From Candidatus Scybalocola faecigallinarum (GTDB taxonomy: Bacteria; Bacillota; Clostridia; Lachnospirales; Lachnospiraceae): a stretch of 43,066 nucleotides of DNA. Below, piece by piece: positions 24,066 to 33,729 of this stretch. The notes under the pieces are model-generated. The model was not told where the DNA came from, searched no databases, and saw only the letters and a list, made by a program, of their open reading frames with translations. The translations under genes and the position numbers were made by a program. How positions within the stretch are numbered: the first letter of the stretch is position 1; each line of letters begins with the position of its first letter. The stretch covers positions 1-43,066 of the forward strand of contig DVIT01000064.1 of the NCBI GenBank assembly GCA_018711005.1, written 5' to 3'.

Positions 24066-26924
24066 ATGGATGCAGGACAGGTTTTAAAATCTGTATGGCC
24101 TCAGTGGGAGCTGGTCCGGGAGATCGGCTCAGGATCTTTTGGCCAGGTATATGAAATCGGCCGCCAGGATGTAGGCGGTCAGTATAAGGCGGCATTAAAA
24201 TTTATCCGTATTCCCCAAAGCGACAGCGAGATGCGGGAAATTATGTCTGAGGGCATGGATGAGAAAAGCGCCACCCAGTATTTCCAGGGAATTATGGAAG
24301 ATCTTGTACGGGAATTTTCCATGATGGAAAAATTGAAGGGAAATACCAATATTGTTTCTTATGAGGATCATGCGGTGGTGCCTCACCCTGACGGAAAAGG
24401 GTGGGACATTTTGATCCGAATGGAGCTTTTGACACCTCTGTCCCAGTACATGGAAAACCATCCCATGACAGAGACGGATGTACGCCGTTTGGGAATGGAT
24501 ATGTGCCGGGCGCTGGATCTGTGCGGTAAGTATCATATTATCCACCGGGATATTAAGCCGGAAAATATATTTGTGTCCGAGCTGGGAGATTTTAAGCTGG
24601 GAGATTTTGGCATTGCCCGCACAGCGGAAAAGACTATGAGCGCCATGTCCAGGAAAGGCACGTATACGTATATGGCGCCGGAGGTGTACAAAGGCGAGGC
24701 CTATAATGCATCTGTGGATCAGTATTCTCTTGGTATTGTGCTGTACCGGCTCCTGAATGACTACCGGGCGCCGTTTATGCCATCTTACCCGAATCCTATT
24801 TCATATACAGACCGGGAGGAGGCTCAAAACCGGCGGATGCGGGGCGAGCCATTTCCAAATCCCGCCCATGCCAGCGCCCAGATGTCAGCCCTGATCCGAA
24901 AGGCCTGCGCTTTTTATCCCCAGGACCGTTTCGCCTCTGCCGCGGACATGGGCGCGGCCCTGGAGCAGCTGGGAAGTGCCGGCGGAGATACGGTGTCCGG
25001 CGGAAACGCTGTGCCAGGCTCAGGTTCTGCCTATGACAATACGTCTGCGGACGCTACATATAAGATGAATGTGGGGAATGGTTCTTTCCAGAATTATGGT
25101 GGTTTAAATGAGTCCCGGACCAACTCTTTTGATACGTCAGGCCAGGGAGCTGCCGGGCAGCAGGGCACGGCAGCGTTCCAGGGCATGGCGCCCGGGCAGC
25201 AGGGCACAGGAGATATTTCCGGTCCCCAAAAGCCTAAAAAAGGCCTGATGATCGGTCTTATCGCCGGAGCGGCCGTGGTGGTTATCGTGATCGCCGTGGC
25301 GGCGGGGGCTTTGCTTGGCGGCAGCGGAAAAACTTCTGTGGCTGACGGCCGGGGGACGCAAGGACAAGCTGCCGGAAATGACGGAAGCGATAATGGCGGA
25401 AGTAATACTGATGGCAGCGCCGCAGACGGCAGCGCTGTAGATGACGGCACGGTGATGGATGATGGCAGCAGCGTTTCGGACAGCGCGGCAGGAGATGGGA
25501 CGGACAGCGGCGCAGGCGTGGTGCTGGATGAAAACATTCTGCCCAGCAAAATGATTGTAGATTCTGCTACAGGTTACGGATTTGTTCCGGAAGGCTATGG
25601 AGCAGCGCCGCATGATAACAGTGCCTATCCTCCGGAATCCTTTTACGGATCTTGGGTGCTTGAGGGGTATACGTCATCTTCCGATAGGATCCATCCCACA
25701 GACAGTACCATGACCTTAATGGACGGGGACAAAGAGGTCGTGCTGGAATCCTTTCCATATAGTATTGATTTTGGACCAGATTTTTATTTGTATAGGAATC
25801 TTGATGAATACCGTCAGCTTTACGGCGGACTGGATTATGCTAAATTTTCTTACCTTGGTCCGGAACATGAAAATGGTCTTATATGGAATGCTCTCTATGA
25901 TACAAGCGGGGATACTCTGGCTGTGGGCCTGCTTCAGTTTGGTGATACAGGGACGGAGATAGAGTTTGTGGAAATGGATTATCAGATTTCCTGGACCGGC
26001 TATAAGCTTACTTTGACCCGGGACGGGGAAAGTGTAGTTTATGTGCCTTTACATACTGTAACAAATTCTCGTGATGGAGAAGATAAGGTCATTCCCCTGG
26101 GCGGTCTGTTTAAAGAATATAAGCCTATTAACGGAATTGTACTTCTAGCAGCAGGAATGACAGGAACAGACCTTTTAAGGTATGAAGATGCCGAGTTTGT
26201 TGACGCCCAGTATGATTTCCAGGAGGACGGAACAGCAACCATTACCACAGAGGAAGGGAAAACTTATAATTTCAACTACCGGTATGCTGGCGACAGCATT
26301 ACGTTATTTTCTGATACTGAATTTGCAGTATATAATGAATTGGTAGACTGGTTTGATACTGCCCTGTCGGACAGTGTGGACGCGGATACTTTGGACGCCA
26401 TGAGCGATGATGAAAAGCAGACCCTTGTCCAGGAGCACCAGACCGTGCTGGAACGGCTGAAGGAAGCTTTTGCTGCTGCCGGGCTGGATGTAAATATTGA
26501 CGAGGTGACCGGACAGGTGACTATGGACGCCAGCATTTTGTTTGCTTTTGACGATGCTACCCTTTCGGATGAAGGAAAAGCATTTTTGGATACTTTCCTG
26601 AACGCTTATGCCTCTGTGATCCTTAGCGACGAGTGCTCCGGCTATGTGTCCCAGATCGTTATTGAAGGCCATTCGGATACCAATGGGGAGTATGATTATA
26701 ATCTGGTGCTCTCCAAGGACCGGGCCGACGCGGTAGTCAACTACTGTCTGTCTGAAAGCAACAGCGGCTTAAGCCCTGAGCAGATCCAGGCCCTTGGCCA
26801 GATGATGACTGCTGTGGGTCGTTCCTATGACGAGCCGGTGTATAAGGATACAGGTGAGGTAGATATGGATGCGTCCCGGCGGGTTGTGTTTAAATTTATG
26901 ATGAATACCAGTACTCAGGGATAA
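24066..26924 (+). CDS. Membrane Ser/Thr protein kinase with extracellular OmpA-like domain
   Basis: Protein kinase of 952 residues. The kinase domain (about 10-285) has IGSGSFGQVYEI, HRDIKPENIFV (about 159), LGDFGIAR and YMAPEVY. A Gly/Gln-rich linker leads to one membrane helix (about 391-417), then a long Gly/Asp/Ser tether. A middle extracellular region of about 300 residues (about 510-810) is unrecognised. An OmpA/MotB-like domain (about 815-950) follows, with ILFAFDDATLSDEGKAFLDTF, IEGHSDTNGEYDYN and LSKDRADAVVNYC. Such domains bind peptidoglycan, so the kinase may read cell-wall state, a role PASTA repeats play elsewhere. The gene lies 20 bp after the lipoprotein remnant, with AGAGGGAAAAG as ribosome binding site. 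Confidence 0.9.
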   Translation: MDAGQVLKSVWPQWELVREIGSGSFGQVYEIGRQDVGGQYKAALKFIRIPQSDSEMREIMSEGMDEKSATQYFQGIMEDLVREFSMMEKLKGNTNIVSYEDHAVVPHPDGKGWDILIRMELLTPLSQYMENHPMTETDVRRLGMDMCRALDLCGKYHIIHRDIKPENIFVSELGDFKLGDFGIARTAEKTMSAMSRKGTYTYMAPEVYKGEAYNASVDQYSLGIVLYRLLNDYRAPFMPSYPNPISYTDREEAQNRRMRGEPFPNPAHASAQMSALIRKACAFYPQDRFASAADMGAALEQLGSAGGDTVSGGNAVPGSGSAYDNTSADATYKMNVGNGSFQNYGGLNESRTNSFDTSGQGAAGQQGTAAFQGMAPGQQGTGDISGPQKPKKGLMIGLIAGAAVVVIVIAVAAGALLGGSGKTSVADGRGTQGQAAGNDGSDNGGSNTDGSAADGSAVDDGTVMDDGSSVSDSAAGDGTDSGAGVVLDENILPSKMIVDSATGYGFVPEGYGAAPHDNSAYPPESFYGSWVLEGYTSSSDRIHPTDSTMTLMDGDKEVVLESFPYSIDFGPDFYLYRNLDEYRQLYGGLDYAKFSYLGPEHENGLIWNALYDTSGDTLAVGLLQFGDTGTEIEFVEMDYQISWTGYKLTLTRDGESVVYVPLHTVTNSRDGEDKVIPLGGLFKEYKPINGIVLLAAGMTGTDLLRYEDAEFVDAQYDFQEDGTATITTEEGKTYNFNYRYAGDSITLFSDTEFAVYNELVDWFDTALSDSVDADTLDAMSDDEKQTLVQEHQTVLERLKEAFAAAGLDVNIDEVTGQVTMDASILFAFDDATLSDEGKAFLDTFLNAYASVILSDECSGYVSQIVIEGHSDTNGEYDYNLVLSKDRADAVVNYCLSESNSGLSPEQIQALGQMMTAVGRSYDEPVYKDTGEVDMDASRRVVFKFMMNTSTQG

Positions 26925-26934
26925 AAAAGAGACT

Positions 26935-26995
26935 AAAACGGGACTGTGAAAAGGAATATGAACATTCATATTCCGAATTTCACAGCCCCGTTTTT
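26935..26995 (+). terminator. Strong terminator after the kinase block
   Basis: AAAACGGG-CTGTGAAA pairs with TTTCACAG-CCCGTTTTT, with an inner perfect pair GGAATATGAA/TTCATATTCC. The T-run follows at 26991. Confidence 0.85.
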
Positions 26996-27341
26996 GCGTT
27001 TCCTCAAGGTTGGGTGTTTTTAAACATATGTAGATGATCTACACAAGCCCATATGTAGATCATCTACATATCACAGAAAATTAAGTCCACTGTTAAGTCT
27101 GTTGGCAAGCGGGTCTGCTGGCAGTGATTTTTAATCTCCCGGCGGCATTTTACATAGAAATAGCCTTCGGGGAAATTGCTGCAGATCTAAATAAATTTCC
27201 ATTTAAGTATACCATAGTCTGAAAAAAGTAGTATAATAAAATTGTTGAAGTTACACAAAAGTCCGTTTTTATGGAAATACTGTTTGTGCAGTATAGACGG
27301 ACGCAGACTTACAATGTCCTAACAGAATGGAGGGTTTACTT
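26996..27341. other. Gene-free leader region of the pyrophosphatase gene
   Basis: No gene seen. Apart from the 18-bp inverted repeat at 27026-27071 it holds a TATAAT at 27232-27237 without a convincing -35 box, and a leader of about 100 nt before the start at 27342. Confidence 0.4.
27026..27071. promoter_or_regulatory. Perfect 18-bp inverted repeat made of two palindromes
   Basis: ATATGTAGATGATCTACA (27026-27043) and TGTAGATCATCTACATAT (27054-27071) are exact reverse complements, separated by 10 bp. Each arm itself contains the near-palindrome TGTAGAT-N-ATCTACA. It could be a double operator (two sites 25 bp apart) or a cruciform or RNA hairpin. No T-run follows. Confidence 0.6.
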
Positions 27342-29441
27342 ATGGACAACATGTTGGCACTCTTAACGTTGTGCGGTTCGGTGATCGCATTGCTTTTTGC
27401 GTTTACCCGGGCGAAAAAGGTATTGAAGTTCTCTCAGGGGACGGAGCAGATGAAAAAGATCTCATCATCCATCCATCAGGGAGCTATGGCTTATCTGAGA
27501 CGTCAGTACCGTATTCTCATCATCTTTTTTGCAGGAATGTTTCTGATCCTGCTGATTATGGCAGCTCTGGGTTTCTTAACCTGGTTTGTGCCATTTGCCT
27601 TTGTCACCGGAGGCTTCTTCTCAGGCCTTTCCGGATTTGTTGGAATGCAGATCGCAACACGGGCCAATGCCCGGACAGCGGCAGCTTGCCAGCAGGGCTT
27701 AAATAAAGGCCTGAACGTGGCATTTTCCGCAGGCTCGGTTATGGGCTTTACCGTTGTGGGCCTGGGTCTTTTGGACATTTCTATTTGGTATCTTCTTTTA
27801 AGGCTTGTATTTAAGCTTCCTGTTGAAGATATTACAAGTACCATGCTGACGTTTGGTATGGGGGCATCCTCTATGGCGCTTTTTGCCCGTGTAGGCGGCG
27901 GTATTTATACAAAAGCAGCCGATGTGGGAGCAGACCTTGTGGGGAAGGTTGAAGCAGGTATTCCCGAGGATGACCCGAGAAATCCGGCAGTTATTGCTGA
28001 CAATGTTGGAGATAATGTTGGTGACGTTGCCGGTATGGGCGCGGATCTGTATGAGTCTTATGTGGGTTCGATCTTATCCGCCTGCTCTTTAGGGGTAATT
28101 GCATTTTCTGAAATAGAATCTGTAAATAATGTCCGTGCTGTGATCATTCCCATGCTTTTGGCAGCTGTAGGTGTAATTGCATCTATAATCGGTTCATTTC
28201 TTGTAAAGACCGGAGAAAGTACAGAGCAGAGTACATTGCTTAAAGCGCTGCGCCGGGGGACAAATACAAGCGCTGTCCTTATTGCTATTGTAGCTTTTCC
28301 GGTAGTATGGTTTGTATTAGGAAGAGCTTATATTGGTATTTATTTTGCTATTTTAGCAGGACTTTTAGCCGGTGTTCTTATCGGATTTTTCACGGAATAT
28401 TTTACATCAGATACGTATAAGCCAACAAAAAATCTGGCGGAAAAATCGCTGACCGGGTCTGCCACAATAATTATCGGCGGGTTAAGCCTGGGAATGCTTT
28501 CCACTGCTGTTCCTATTATCATTATTGCTGTGTGTGTACTGGCAGCTTACGGATTTTCAGGAGGTTTTGATTCTGCCACGCGGGGGCTTTACGGCATTGC
28601 TCTTGCAGCTGTAGGTATGCTGTCTACTTTAGGAATTACATTGGCAACCGATGCCTATGGCCCCATCGCTGATAATGCGGGCGGTATTGCCGAAATGGCG
28701 GGGCTGGACGCCCAGGTGCGTAAACGTACAGATGCTCTGGATTCTTTGGGAAATACAACAGCAGCCACTGGAAAAGGCTTTGCCATCGGATCTGCTGCTT
28801 TGACCGCTCTTGCCCTTATTGCTTCCTATGTGGAAAAAGTTCAGGAGGTGGGCGGTGATTCCGTAACCCTGGATATGAGTGTAATGAATCCTACGGTTTT
28901 GATCGGTCTTTTTATCGGAGCATGCCTGCCGTTTATTTTCGCGGCATTGACCATGTCTTCTGTTGGCAGGGCTGCCCAGAGTATTGTTGTTGAGGTCCGC
29001 CGTCAGTTTAAAGAGATTAAAGGTCTTATGGAGGGAAAGGCAGAGGCAGATTATACCAAATGCGTGGACATTTGTACAAAGGCCAGCCTTAAGGAAATGG
29101 TTTTGCCTACGCTGCTTGCTATTATCACCCCGGTAATCGTAGGGCTTGTACTGGGATATAATGGCGTGATCGGTATGCTGGCCGGTTCCACATCCACAGG
29201 CTTTTTAATGGCTGTGTTCATGTCTAACTCCGGCGGAGCCTGGGATAATGCCAAGAAATATATTGAAAGCGGCAATCACGGCGGCAAGGGCAGTGACGCC
29301 CATAAAGCGGCTGTTGTAGGGGATACTGTAGGTGATCCTTTTAAGGATACATCCGGGCCATCCATTAACATCCTTATCAAGCTGCTGTCTATGGTTTCTA
29401 TTGTATTTGCTGCTTTGGTTGTGAATTTCCATATTTTCTAA
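27342..29441 (+). CDS. hppA: Membrane-bound ion-pumping pyrophosphatase (K+-dependent type)
   Basis: Integral membrane enzyme of 699 residues with about 16 helices that couples PPi hydrolysis to Na+ and/or H+ export. The active-site signature is [35 protein letters not shown] (about 190-225), with a second acidic cluster [12 protein letters not shown] and a C-terminal [19 protein letters not shown]. The motif [19 protein letters not shown] has Ala where K+-independent enzymes have Lys, so it is K+-dependent; many clostridial members of this class pump Na+. ATG 27342 is chosen because GGAGGG lies 9 bp upstream and inside the longer frame. It is monocistronic, bounded by a terminator on each side. 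Confidence 0.95.
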   Translation: MDNMLALLTLCGSVIALLFAFTRAKKVLKFSQGTEQMKKISSSIHQGAMAYLRRQYRILIIFFAGMFLILLIMAALGFLTWFVPFAFVTGGFFSGLSGFVGMQIATRANARTAAACQQGLNKGLNVAFSAGSVMGFTVVGLGLLDISIWYLLLRLVFKLPVEDITSTMLTFGMGASSMALFARVGGGIYTKAADVGADLVGKVEAGIPEDDPRNPAVIADNVGDNVGDVAGMGADLYESYVGSILSACSLGVIAFSEIESVNNVRAVIIPMLLAAVGVIASIIGSFLVKTGESTEQSTLLKALRRGTNTSAVLIAIVAFPVVWFVLGRAYIGIYFAILAGLLAGVLIGFFTEYFTSDTYKPTKNLAEKSLTGSATIIIGGLSLGMLSTAVPIIIIAVCVLAAYGFSGGFDSATRGLYGIALAAVGMLSTLGITLATDAYGPIADNAGGIAEMAGLDAQVRKRTDALDSLGNTTAATGKGFAIGSAALTALALIASYVEKVQEVGGDSVTLDMSVMNPTVLIGLFIGACLPFIFAALTMSSVGRAAQSIVVEVRRQFKEIKGLMEGKAEADYTKCVDICTKASLKEMVLPTLLAIITPVIVGLVLGYNGVIGMLAGSTSTGFLMAVFMSNSGGAWDNAKKYIESGNHGGKGSDAHKAAVVGDTVGDPFKDTSGPSINILIKLLSMVSIVFAALVVNFHIF

Positions 29442-29452
29442 GTTGAACTGTG

Positions 29453-29485
29453 AACCGGTGGGTATGTTACCCACCGGTTTTTTTT
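29453..29485 (+). terminator. Terminator of the pyrophosphatase gene
   Basis: AACCGGTGGGT (29453-29463) pairs perfectly with ACCCACCGGTT (29469-29479), followed by a run of T. Confidence 0.9.
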
Positions 29486-29574
29486 GGCTTTATATAGGTC
29501 AATATTATCCTGCATGTTGCTTTTTTGGGGGAGGTTGATATATAATCAGATTAGAGGGGGCAGGAGGAGATTTT

Positions 29575-30483
29575 ATGGAAGACCAGGGGTACAGGCATGA
29601 AATGATCGTCACCACAAGAGACCTGGATGTGGTTTTTTTGGTCAGGAGAGACAAGGGAAGTTTTGTGACCAAACACTGGCACGATACCATTGAGATGATC
29701 TATATTTTCCGGGGGAGTACCTATGTGATGGCAGATTCATGGGAGAAAGAGGTGCGCGCCGGGGAACTGATGGTCATTAACGCGGGAGTGGTCCATTCCA
29801 CAAGAAATATGTATGGAAATGACTGTATCCTGCTTCAGATCCCTTTGGATATTCCCGGGAGGTTCATAAAAGACATAAAATCGGTCGATTTTGATGTGCC
29901 TTTGACATCCGAAGATATCCGTGAGCAGGAATGCCTGGAGCATATGAAAGGCACACTGCGCCAAATGAAAAAGGTCAAGGACAGTGGGGATGACGGGTAT
30001 GCCCTTAAGTTTGAAAGCCTTCTTTATGATCTTCTTTATACCATGTATGTAAATTTTGGCCGCAGGAGCCATGCCAGGTCCTGGGCAGCCGCTGCCCGGG
30101 AGGAAGAAGTTCGGATGCTGAAGGTGGTGGATTATACAAAGGCTCATTACCGCGAGGCCATCTCTCTTGGAGAAATTGCGGGGGTGATCCACCTCCAGCC
30201 GGAGTATTTTTGTCGGTATTTTAAAAAGCGCATGGGTATGACTTACCTGGATTATTTAAATGAGATGAGATTGTCTTATATTTATGAGGATCTGATCAAT
30301 ACAGACTGGCCTCTTTATCAGATTCTTCAGAATCATGGATTTAAAAATTATAAGCTGTTCCGGCGGCTGTTTAACAGCCGGTTTGGCTGTACGCCGGGAA
30401 AGCTGAGAGAAATGAGCAGAAAAGTATCCTCTGGGGAGGATGGATGTATGGACGAAGGAAAAAGCTTAAATAAGGAGGAATAA
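29575..30483 (+). CDS. AraC-family regulator of the GH31 cluster
   Basis: Regulator of 302 residues with an N-terminal cupin sensing domain (about 15-110; KHWHDTIEMIYIFRGSTYVMAD and GELMVINAGVVHSTRN) and a C-terminal AraC double helix-turn-helix (about 185-285; SLGEIAGVIHLQPEYFCRYFKKRMGMTYLDYLNEMRL). The second half ends in KLFRRLFNSRFGCTPGKLREM. GAGGAG precedes the ATG. The GH31 gene starts 5 bp after its stop codon, so both are in one operon and the regulator likely responds to a sugar released by that enzyme. Confidence 0.92.
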   Translation: MEDQGYRHEMIVTTRDLDVVFLVRRDKGSFVTKHWHDTIEMIYIFRGSTYVMADSWEKEVRAGELMVINAGVVHSTRNMYGNDCILLQIPLDIPGRFIKDIKSVDFDVPLTSEDIREQECLEHMKGTLRQMKKVKDSGDDGYALKFESLLYDLLYTMYVNFGRRSHARSWAAAAREEEVRMLKVVDYTKAHYREAISLGEIAGVIHLQPEYFCRYFKKRMGMTYLDYLNEMRLSYIYEDLINTDWPLYQILQNHGFKNYKLFRRLFNSRFGCTPGKLREMSRKVSSGEDGCMDEGKSLNKEE

Positions 30484-30488
30484 TTATT

Positions 30489-32810
30489 ATGAAATTTCAA
30501 AACGGAGCATGGCTGATGAAGGAAGGACATGCCCTTTTCGCGCCGCAGAACATTTATGAAATGGAACAGGATGAAAGCAGTGTTACACTTATACTGCCCA
30601 CTAACGGATTTAATCTCCAAAGCGCAGTGCTGACTATGAAGATCACTGCCCCCATGCCGGAAATGATCCGGGTGCAGACGTATCACTATATGGGCGTTTG
30701 CAGGGACAATGCTCCGGCCTTTGAGCTGAACCTGCCTGAAAACAGCGTGATGCAGGTGGAGGATGGAGAAAAGACACTGACCATTAAAAGCGGCCATTTA
30801 AGCCTTGTGATTGATAAGGAACACTGGTCCATGCGCTATGAGCGGGACGGAGAGCTGCTGACGAAAAGCGCCGGCCGCGACCTGGCTTATGTAAAGACTG
30901 ACTGGAAAGGGGATTACTACAGCTATAACGGAGAAAATGCCTATATGGTCCAGCATCTTGGCCTGTCGGTAGGGGAACTGATCTATGGCCTTGGGGAGCG
31001 TTTTACCCCCCTGGTGCGCAATGGCCAGTCGGTAGATATATGGAATGAGGACGGCGGCACAGGAACCGAGCAGTCTTATAAAAATATCCCCTTTTATCTG
31101 TCCAATAAGGGCTACGGCGTTTTTGTCAACCACACGGAAAAGGTGTCTTATGAGATCGGTTCAGAGTATGTGACAAAGGTGGCCTTTAGCGTTCCGGGCG
31201 AGTCTTTGGATTATTTTGTCATTAACGGGCCCACGATGAAGGAAGCCCTGATGCGTTATACGGATCTGACCGGAAAACCGTCCCTGCCGCCGGAATGGAC
31301 GTTCGGTCTGTGGCTGTCCACATCCTTTGTGACCAATTATGACGAAAAGACAGTCCTTGGATTTATTAATGAAATGGAAGCCCGGGGCATTCCTCTGTCG
31401 GTGTTCCATTTTGACTGTCTGTGGATGAAAAATTTCCACTGGACGGATTTTTGCTGGGACAGCAATACGTTCCCGGATCCGGTGGGAATGCTTAAAAAGA
31501 TCCATGATAAGGGCATCCGGGTGTGCGTGTGGATCAATCCTTATGTGGGCCAGCGCTCTGCCCTGTTTCAGGAAGGTGTTGAGAAGGGCTATTTCCTTAA
31601 GCGGGCCAATGGCGATGTATGGCAGTGGGATATGTGGCAGCCGGGCCTGGCCATTGTGGACTTTACCAATCCTGAGGCGTGCCGCTGGTATGCGGATAAG
31701 CTGAAAATGCTTATGGATATGGGCGTGGACTGCTTTAAGACGGACTTTGGCGAGCGTATCCCTGTAGATGCGGTGTATTATAACCATTTTGATCCTGAAA
31801 AAATGCATAATTACTATTCCTATATTTACCATAAGCTTGTTTTTGAGACTATCGAATCAGTAAAGGGCAAAGGCGAGGCTGTGTTATTTGCCCGTTCTGC
31901 CACTGCAGGCGGCCAGAAATTCCCGGTACACTGGGGCGGCGACTGCACGGCGAACTATGAGTCCATGGGAGAAAGCTTAAGAGGAGGCCTGTCCCTGACC
32001 AGCAGCGGGTTTGGCTTCTGGAGCCATGATATTGGCGGCTTTGAGGATACTTCCACACCGGATGTGTATAAGCGCTGGGCCGCTTTTGGACTGCTGTCTA
32101 CCCACAGCCGTCTCCACGGAAGCACCTCCTACCGTGTGCCATGGAATTACGGGGAGGAGGCCGTGGATGTGCTGCGGTTCTTTACCCGGCTGAAAATGTC
32201 CCTGATGCCTTATATTTATGCCGGAGCCGTGAACACTTCACGCACCGGCGTGCCTCTGATGCGCAGCATGGTCATGGAATTTACAAAGGACTATAACTGC
32301 CATTATCTGGAACGTCAGTATATGTTCGGGGACAATATCCTTGTGGCGCCGATTTTTAACGAGGAAGGCATAGGACGCTTCTACCTTCCGGAAGGCACAT
32401 GGACCGATTATTTTACCGGAGAAACATACCCAGGCGGACGCTGGTATGAGAAAACCTATGACTACATGAGCATTCCTATGTTTGTGCGGGAAAATTCCAT
32501 TATTGCCAAAGGCAGCCGGGATGACTGTCCGGATTACGACTATGCAGATCATGCAGAGTTTCGTGTTTATGAGCTGACCGGCCAGGCAGAAGCCGTGATC
32601 TACAGCCACAATGAGCAGCAGGCGAAGATCACAGCACAGCGTCTGGGCGAGGGCGGCGCTGAATTTGACGTAACATCCGACAAGCCCTGGTCCATCCGCC
32701 TTGTCAACTGCCATGTTCAAAGCGTCCAGGGCGCTCAGGCAGTCACCGATGGTCCGGATACGATCCTTACGCCTCAAAATGGCGCTGCGCAGATCACCGT
32801 TAAGTTTTAA
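30489..32810 (+). CDS. yicI: Alpha-xylosidase, glycoside hydrolase family 31 (YicI-like)
   Basis: Intracellular enzyme of 773 residues, the same size as E. coli YicI, that removes alpha-1,6-xylose from xyloglucan-type oligosaccharides such as isoprimeverose. It shows the N-terminal beta-sandwich, YGLGERFTPLVRNGQ, the barrel with FHFDCLWMKNFHW and VCVWINPY, the nucleophile Asp in DCFKTDFGERIP (about 419) and the acid/base Asp in HWGGDCTANYESM (about 485), then SGFGFWSHDIGGFE. TAAGGAGG lies upstream of the ATG. It is in an operon with the AraC regulator and an MBL hydrolase. No xyloglucan importer is next to it; the importer at 13335-16475 is a candidate partner only by proximity. Confidence 0.94.
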   Translation: MKFQNGAWLMKEGHALFAPQNIYEMEQDESSVTLILPTNGFNLQSAVLTMKITAPMPEMIRVQTYHYMGVCRDNAPAFELNLPENSVMQVEDGEKTLTIKSGHLSLVIDKEHWSMRYERDGELLTKSAGRDLAYVKTDWKGDYYSYNGENAYMVQHLGLSVGELIYGLGERFTPLVRNGQSVDIWNEDGGTGTEQSYKNIPFYLSNKGYGVFVNHTEKVSYEIGSEYVTKVAFSVPGESLDYFVINGPTMKEALMRYTDLTGKPSLPPEWTFGLWLSTSFVTNYDEKTVLGFINEMEARGIPLSVFHFDCLWMKNFHWTDFCWDSNTFPDPVGMLKKIHDKGIRVCVWINPYVGQRSALFQEGVEKGYFLKRANGDVWQWDMWQPGLAIVDFTNPEACRWYADKLKMLMDMGVDCFKTDFGERIPVDAVYYNHFDPEKMHNYYSYIYHKLVFETIESVKGKGEAVLFARSATAGGQKFPVHWGGDCTANYESMGESLRGGLSLTSSGFGFWSHDIGGFEDTSTPDVYKRWAAFGLLSTHSRLHGSTSYRVPWNYGEEAVDVLRFFTRLKMSLMPYIYAGAVNTSRTGVPLMRSMVMEFTKDYNCHYLERQYMFGDNILVAPIFNEEGIGRFYLPEGTWTDYFTGETYPGGRWYEKTYDYMSIPMFVRENSIIAKGSRDDCPDYDYADHAEFRVYELTGQAEAVIYSHNEQQAKITAQRLGEGGAEFDVTSDKPWSIRLVNCHVQSVQGAQAVTDGPDTILTPQNGAAQITVKF

Positions 32811-32886
32811 AACAGGCAGCATGATCGGCCCTTCCTCAACTTTGGGGATCTGGGCCGAAATCAGATAAACGGGGAGGTATAAAGCT

Positions 32887-33726
32887 GTGGAAAATACAGA
32901 AAAACAAAACGTTGGGGAATGGTTTGTATTTGGAGAATATAAAGTGGAAAAGCTCATGGACGGGCTGTATGCGTTGGACGACGGAAAGGACAGTTCCTTT
33001 TATGTGCTGGAAGGCTCCCAAAAGGCAGCGGTGATCGATACCGGTATGGGGGATGGGGATGTTATGCCGGTGATCCGCCAGATGACATCCCTTCCCTGTG
33101 AGCTGCTGATCACCCACGCCCATGGGGATCATATGATGCACAGCGGGGAATTTGAGAAACGCTATATGTCCAGCAAAGATATTCCCGTTGTTTTGGAATT
33201 TGTAAAGTCCATGGGCATGGATCCGGTGCTGGGAACGCTGGAATATACTGCCTTTGACCCGGGAGCCGTGCTGGATCTGGGTAATGGCGTTACTTTGGAA
33301 TGCGTGGCCATGTACGGTCATACTCCGGGCTCCGTGGGCTATTACTGTCAAAAGTATAATATCATCTTTTCCGGCGACGCCTTTGGCTCCGGCATGGGCG
33401 TGTGGATGCAGGTTCCTTATGCCGTGTGTGTCAGTGAATATAAGAAAAATCTTGAAGCTTTTCTGGCATGGGCGCAGGATAAAGATCCATCCATGGAATT
33501 TCTCACCGGGCACCGTTCCCAGCGCTACGGCTTTGGGGACATGGAGCAGGATAATCCGGTGCGCCTGGACATGATCCGGGATATGGTTGTGCTGTGCCAA
33601 AAGCTTCTGGATAAGGAGATGACCGGAACGATTATGGACGCCCCCATTTCCTTTGGAGAAGAAAAGGCAATGACAGCGTCCTATGGCCGGGCAGGCATGG
33701 TTTTTTTGCCGTCCGGAGTTAAGTAA
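32887..33726 (+). CDS. MBL-fold metallo-hydrolase
   Basis: Soluble metallo-beta-lactamase-fold protein of 279 residues. The metal-binding motif THAHGDHM (about 77-82) is followed by GHTPGSVGYY (third His), FSGDAFGSG (bridging Asp) and a C-terminal TGHRSQ His. Substrate is unknown; similar proteins act on glycolytic thioesters, lactones or cyclic nucleotides. GGGGAGG lies 10 bp before the GTG start at 32887, and no better start is in frame. It follows the GH31 gene by 76 bp, probably in the same transcript. It converges on the histidine kinase gene ending at 33730. Confidence 0.85.
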   Translation: MENTEKQNVGEWFVFGEYKVEKLMDGLYALDDGKDSSFYVLEGSQKAAVIDTGMGDGDVMPVIRQMTSLPCELLITHAHGDHMMHSGEFEKRYMSSKDIPVVLEFVKSMGMDPVLGTLEYTAFDPGAVLDLGNGVTLECVAMYGHTPGSVGYYCQKYNIIFSGDAFGSGMGVWMQVPYAVCVSEYKKNLEAFLAWAQDKDPSMEFLTGHRSQRYGFGDMEQDNPVRLDMIRDMVVLCQKLLDKEMTGTIMDAPISFGEEKAMTASYGRAGMVFLPSGVK

Positions 33727-33729
33727 TGA

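Noticed and set aside
31161-31832. Minus-strand open frame opposite the GH31 gene
   Set aside because: The plus strand encodes catalytic motifs of a full-length alpha-xylosidase across this stretch.
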